In this document: positions 61,636 to 64,000 of the stretch, in pieces | Numbering within the stretch: position 1 is the stretch's first letter | Layout of the letters: each line of letters begins with the position of its first letter | Source: Pyrinomonadaceae bacterium | GTDB lineage: Bacteria; Acidobacteriota; Blastocatellia; Pyrinomonadales; Pyrinomonadaceae | DNA length: 64,000 nucleotides | Assembly: GCA_017983495.1 (NCBI GenBank) | Contig: JAGOBH010000006.1 | Location: forward strand, 127,536-191,535 | Direction of reading: 5' to 3' | The notes under the pieces: model-generated | Told to the model about the DNA's origin: nothing | Databases searched by the model: none | The model's input: the letters and a program-made list of their open reading frames with translations, nothing else | Position numbers and translations under genes: made by a program

Positions 61636-62688
61636 TTAGTTGCCGGGCTTGGCTTTACGCTCATCGGCAAAGAGGATCGGCGATACCAGCGGGCGGTAGG
61701 TGTCACTGATCTTAATATACGACTCTTCGCGGAGGTCCGTCATGAATTTCTTCTGAGCATCAGGAAGCTTTTCTTTCATGATCTCGAGTCGAACGGCATT
61801 TTCGTCAAACTGCGACTCATTACTCGCCGCTGTTCGTTCGTCGACACGAAGTATGCTGACGCCCGTTTCATCAGCTTCGACCGGGTCGCTGATAGCACCC
61901 TGTTTGAGGCTGCCCAGTACCGTGGCGAACTTGGGGCTGAGGTCTTTGACCGGCAAAGCCTCGAATTTTCCTAAGGTCTTTGCGGCATCCGGACGATCAG
62001 AGTTGGCAACGACCATTTTTGCAAAATCAGCTCCGCCGCGTGCCTCGGCAACGAGCTTATTAGCCTTTTCGCGAACCGCGGCCGGATCTCTGCCGGCAAA
62101 GGAAAGGAACATCTCGCTCAAACCGATCATCTCGGGCTTGGTGAACTTGCTCTTATTCTTTTCGTAGTAATCTTTCAATTCTTTGCCGCTAAATCCCCAG
62201 TAGACCTTGGCCTGAACCTCACGCTGGAGGACACGATCACGGGTGATTTGCTTTCGCCAGATCTCGCGGATCTCGCCCGGTTCAACGCCCTGCTTACGCA
62301 TTTCTTCGTACATTGCGTCGAGCGTCTTGAGGTCATTTTGCTTCATGATCTCGACGAAACGCGCGTTGATGGCGGCATCGACCTCGGATTCGAGTCCGAG
62401 TTCCTTTGCCTTTTGAACCAGCAGCTCTTCATTGATGAGATTCGCGATCATCTCGCCGCGTTTCTCTTCGACCATCTTCTGAGCGTCTTCGCGTTTTGCA
62501 CCTTTTTGAACTTCGGTCTCAATGACGGCTTTTGCCTCCCGCTTGATGCTCGAGAGCGTGATCACGCCGTCGTTCACCTGAGCGACAACCTCGTCAACAA
62601 CCTTGGTTTCTGTTTCCTGTGCGAACGCCGGAACCGCAATCAAAGCCAGCCCAAGGCAACTCAAACCGATAAATCTAACTAGTTTCAT
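61636..62688 (-). CDS. SurA-like periplasmic peptidyl-prolyl isomerase
   Basis: A 350-residue exported chaperone (signal LSCLGLALIAVPAFAQ). The SurA N-terminal domain is visible: DEVVAQVNDGVITLSSIKREAK, NLINEELLVQKAKELGL. The parvulin domain follows, VYWGFSGKELKDYYEKNKSKFTKPEMI, ending with a degenerate isomerase core (SDPVEADETGVSILRVDER). It should help outer-membrane proteins fold. The first codon of the long frame is TTG at 62691; the ATG at 62688 with AGGAG six bases before it is the better start. Confidence 0.85.
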   Translation of the reverse strand: MKLVRFIGLSCLGLALIAVPAFAQETETKVVDEVVAQVNDGVITLSSIKREAKAVIETEVQKGAKREDAQKMVEEKRGEMIANLINEELLVQKAKELGLESEVDAAINARFVEIMKQNDLKTLDAMYEEMRKQGVEPGEIREIWRKQITRDRVLQREVQAKVYWGFSGKELKDYYEKNKSKFTKPEMIGLSEMFLSFAGRDPAAVREKANKLVAEARGGADFAKMVVANSDRPDAAKTLGKFEALPVKDLSPKFATVLGSLKQGAISDPVEADETGVSILRVDERTAASNESQFDENAVRLEIMKEKLPDAQKKFMTDLREESYIKISDTYRPLVSPILFADERKAKPGN

Positions 62689-62876
62689 CAAATACTCCTA
62701 AAAAAGGCCAAACAATCTTATATCTTTACAGACGGATTTTTGCAAACTGAAGGTTTGATGCGGAAAACGGCCGATGAGTTTATTATCTCCGTGACCATGC
62801 ACGAAATCCTTGAATTAAATGCCTATTAGAACTTTTTAAATACTAGCAGGTAACTGCACCACCCGTCCCTATTGAA

Positions 62877-63545
62877 ATGCAGAAAAAATGTACGCAGTGC
62901 CGATTGGTTAATTTTCCGGCCGCCTCCGAGTGTGTCCGCTGCGGAGGCGTGCTAGCGGGATTTGACCGTTCGCGAAGTGTCGGCGGCATTATTGTGCGCC
63001 GTGCACTGATATGTGTGCTCGTTTGCGGCATCGTACTCGCGGGCTTTTATTTGTCGCTCGTCGGATCGGCCAGATCGCTGACCTATGATCAAAAGCAGAT
63101 AGTAAATCGGGCGATCTCACTTCTGCGGGATAGAGGATTTACGGACGAGGTTTTTTTACTCGAGTACGTGACTGTTTTTCGAAGCGAGGACAACTGGCTC
63201 AATGCCTCTGTCGCAAAAGAAAGTGCATATGCGGCGACAAATTACCCATTCGAGATCATTACGTTCTATGAGGATTACTTTGCTTATCCACGCGACGATG
63301 TTGAAAGGGCCGCGATCTTGCTACACGAATCCAAGCACCTGCAAGGTATGGATGAGCACGAAGCGTACGAATATGTCTGGAAACACCGCGAACAACTTGG
63401 TTGGACACGGGACCGTTACCGTGACTCGCCTGTTTGGCAGAATATACGCATCCAGACCAAAGACAACGTACCTCAGCTATTCGTTTGTGAGATAAACGAA
63501 ATGGCAGACTGCACCGAAAAACCGCGTCACAGCCTGATCGACTGA
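62877..63545 (+). CDS. Zinc-ribbon membrane protein with HExxH motif
   Basis: A 222-residue protein. An N-terminal zinc ribbon (KKCTQCRLVNFPAASECVRCGG) precedes one membrane helix (RALICVLVCGIVLAGFYLSLV). The rest holds AILLHESKHLQGMDEHEAYEYVW: an HExxH zinc-peptidase motif followed by a Glu in a helix, typical of small zincins. It could be a membrane-bound protease or only a metal-binding protein. Its stop overlaps the end of the convergent mfd gene by 19 bases. Confidence 0.7.
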   Translation: MQKKCTQCRLVNFPAASECVRCGGVLAGFDRSRSVGGIIVRRALICVLVCGIVLAGFYLSLVGSARSLTYDQKQIVNRAISLLRDRGFTDEVFLLEYVTVFRSEDNWLNASVAKESAYAATNYPFEIITFYEDYFAYPRDDVERAAILLHESKHLQGMDEHEAYEYVWKHREQLGWTRDRYRDSPVWQNIRIQTKDNVPQLFVCEINEMADCTEKPRHSLID

Positions 63546-64000
63546 AGCGCGAGCCGGGCGGTCTCGATCGGGTCCGCTGTCAGCACTCCCACACGCAAAA
63601 TTCCGGTCGGCGAGAAAGCCGAACCTTCATTTTCATCCAAAAACTTCATCAATTTTTCAGGAGACACGCGTGCCGATTCGCCGAGCTTGATGGCGACGCC
63701 ATCGGCGGTGCGGTCTACCGACATAATTGCCATACGCTCGGCCAGCTTTCTGAGACGTCCATAGGCGAAGAGGTTGTCGACCGAACGGGGAATCCGTCCA
63801 TAGCGATCCTCGATCTCGACGTGTATTTGCGTCAATTCCTCGTCCGACTCGGCAGACGAAATGCGTTTGTAAGTTCGCAGTCGCTGGCTGGTCTCGGCGA
63901 TGTAGTCCTTCGGGATCGAAACATCGACGCCGAGATTGATCGACACGCTCGTCTCGTCGGCGATCTCGTCACCGCGCAGCTCGGCGATCGTGCGTTCGAG
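63527..64000 (-). CDS. mfd: Transcription-repair coupling factor Mfd, C-terminal part (cut by window edge)
   Basis: The frame continues off the right edge. The 157 visible residues are the C-terminal TRCF domain: INLGVDVSIPKDYIAETSQRLRTYKRI, then TQIHVEIEDRYGRIPRSVDNLFAYGRLRKLAERM, typical of Mfd. Mfd removes stalled RNA polymerase and recruits UvrA. The helicase part lies outside the window. Confidence 0.9.
   Translation of the reverse strand, partial: LERTIAELRGDEIADETSVSINLGVDVSIPKDYIAETSQRLRTYKRISSAESDEELTQIHVEIEDRYGRIPRSVDNLFAYGRLRKLAERMAIMSVDRTADGVAIKLGESARVSPEKLMKFLDENEGSAFSPTGILRVGVLTADPIETARLALQSIRL

Overview
The window looks like chromosomal DNA of a Gram-negative heterotroph. My best guess is Acidobacteriota, class Blastocatellia (Pyrinomonadales-like). 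This is inference from gene content: many small secreted proteins ending their signal peptide in A-x-AQ, lipoproteins with NTF2-like repeats, DUF4920, DUF6941, DUF3060 and DUF2237 proteins, zinc-ribbon N-termini, and many short interspersed inverted repeats between genes. No plasmid, prophage or complete insertion sequence is visible.

Layout. 0-6 kb (minus strand): the scpA-scpB-rluB chromosome-segregation/pseudouridine-synthase cluster, preceded by two related DUF2237 + ArsC/Spx-like units. One ArsC-like gene is frameshifted. The other has UGA at its catalytic Cys codon with a SECIS-like hairpin downstream (candidate selenoprotein). 5-9.5 kb: DUF779 + aldehyde dehydrogenase, trpS, an M50 protease. 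9.5-15 kb: an ATP-grasp enzyme, an EEP hydrolase, tRNA-Ala(CGC), an MNT nucleotidyltransferase pair, an M14 carboxypeptidase. 16-21 kb: polA, tRNA-Glu(UUC), a TPR protein. 21.2-21.7 kb: a gene-free stretch with a near-consensus sigma-54 promoter and a probable small RNA. 21.7-30.5 kb (plus): lnt, prfB (with programmed +1 frameshift), ftsK (with a zinc ribbon), comEA, comEC. 30.6-34.9 kb (minus): two NTF2-repeat lipoproteins and purH. 35-38.7 kb: a gluzincin peptidase, an SH3 lipoprotein, a Smr protein, a DUF6941 protein. 38.75-39.6 kb: a gene-free stretch with two different tandem repeats. 39.6-47.4 kb (minus): nucleotide-sugar epimerases, an S9 peptidase, typA, trmL. 47.6-50.7 kb: secreted proteins, then an ECF sigma factor and a PDZ-bearing membrane protein. 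50.7-53.4 kb (minus): LolA-like, membrane and TPR-like proteins. 53.5-61.5 kb (plus): TonB-C-like proteins around two amidohydrolases, a DUF4920 protein, dusB and small secreted proteins. The end holds a SurA-like isomerase, a zinc-ribbon membrane zincin and the C-terminus of mfd.

Most genes are housekeeping or envelope genes. The most unusual signals are the UGA-containing ArsC-like gene, the sigma-54 promoter driving a short terminator-ended transcript whose 3' part can pair with the 5' end of a lipoprotein mRNA 11 kb away, and the repeat arrays near 39 kb. All assignments come from reading the sequence; no database search or folding program was run.
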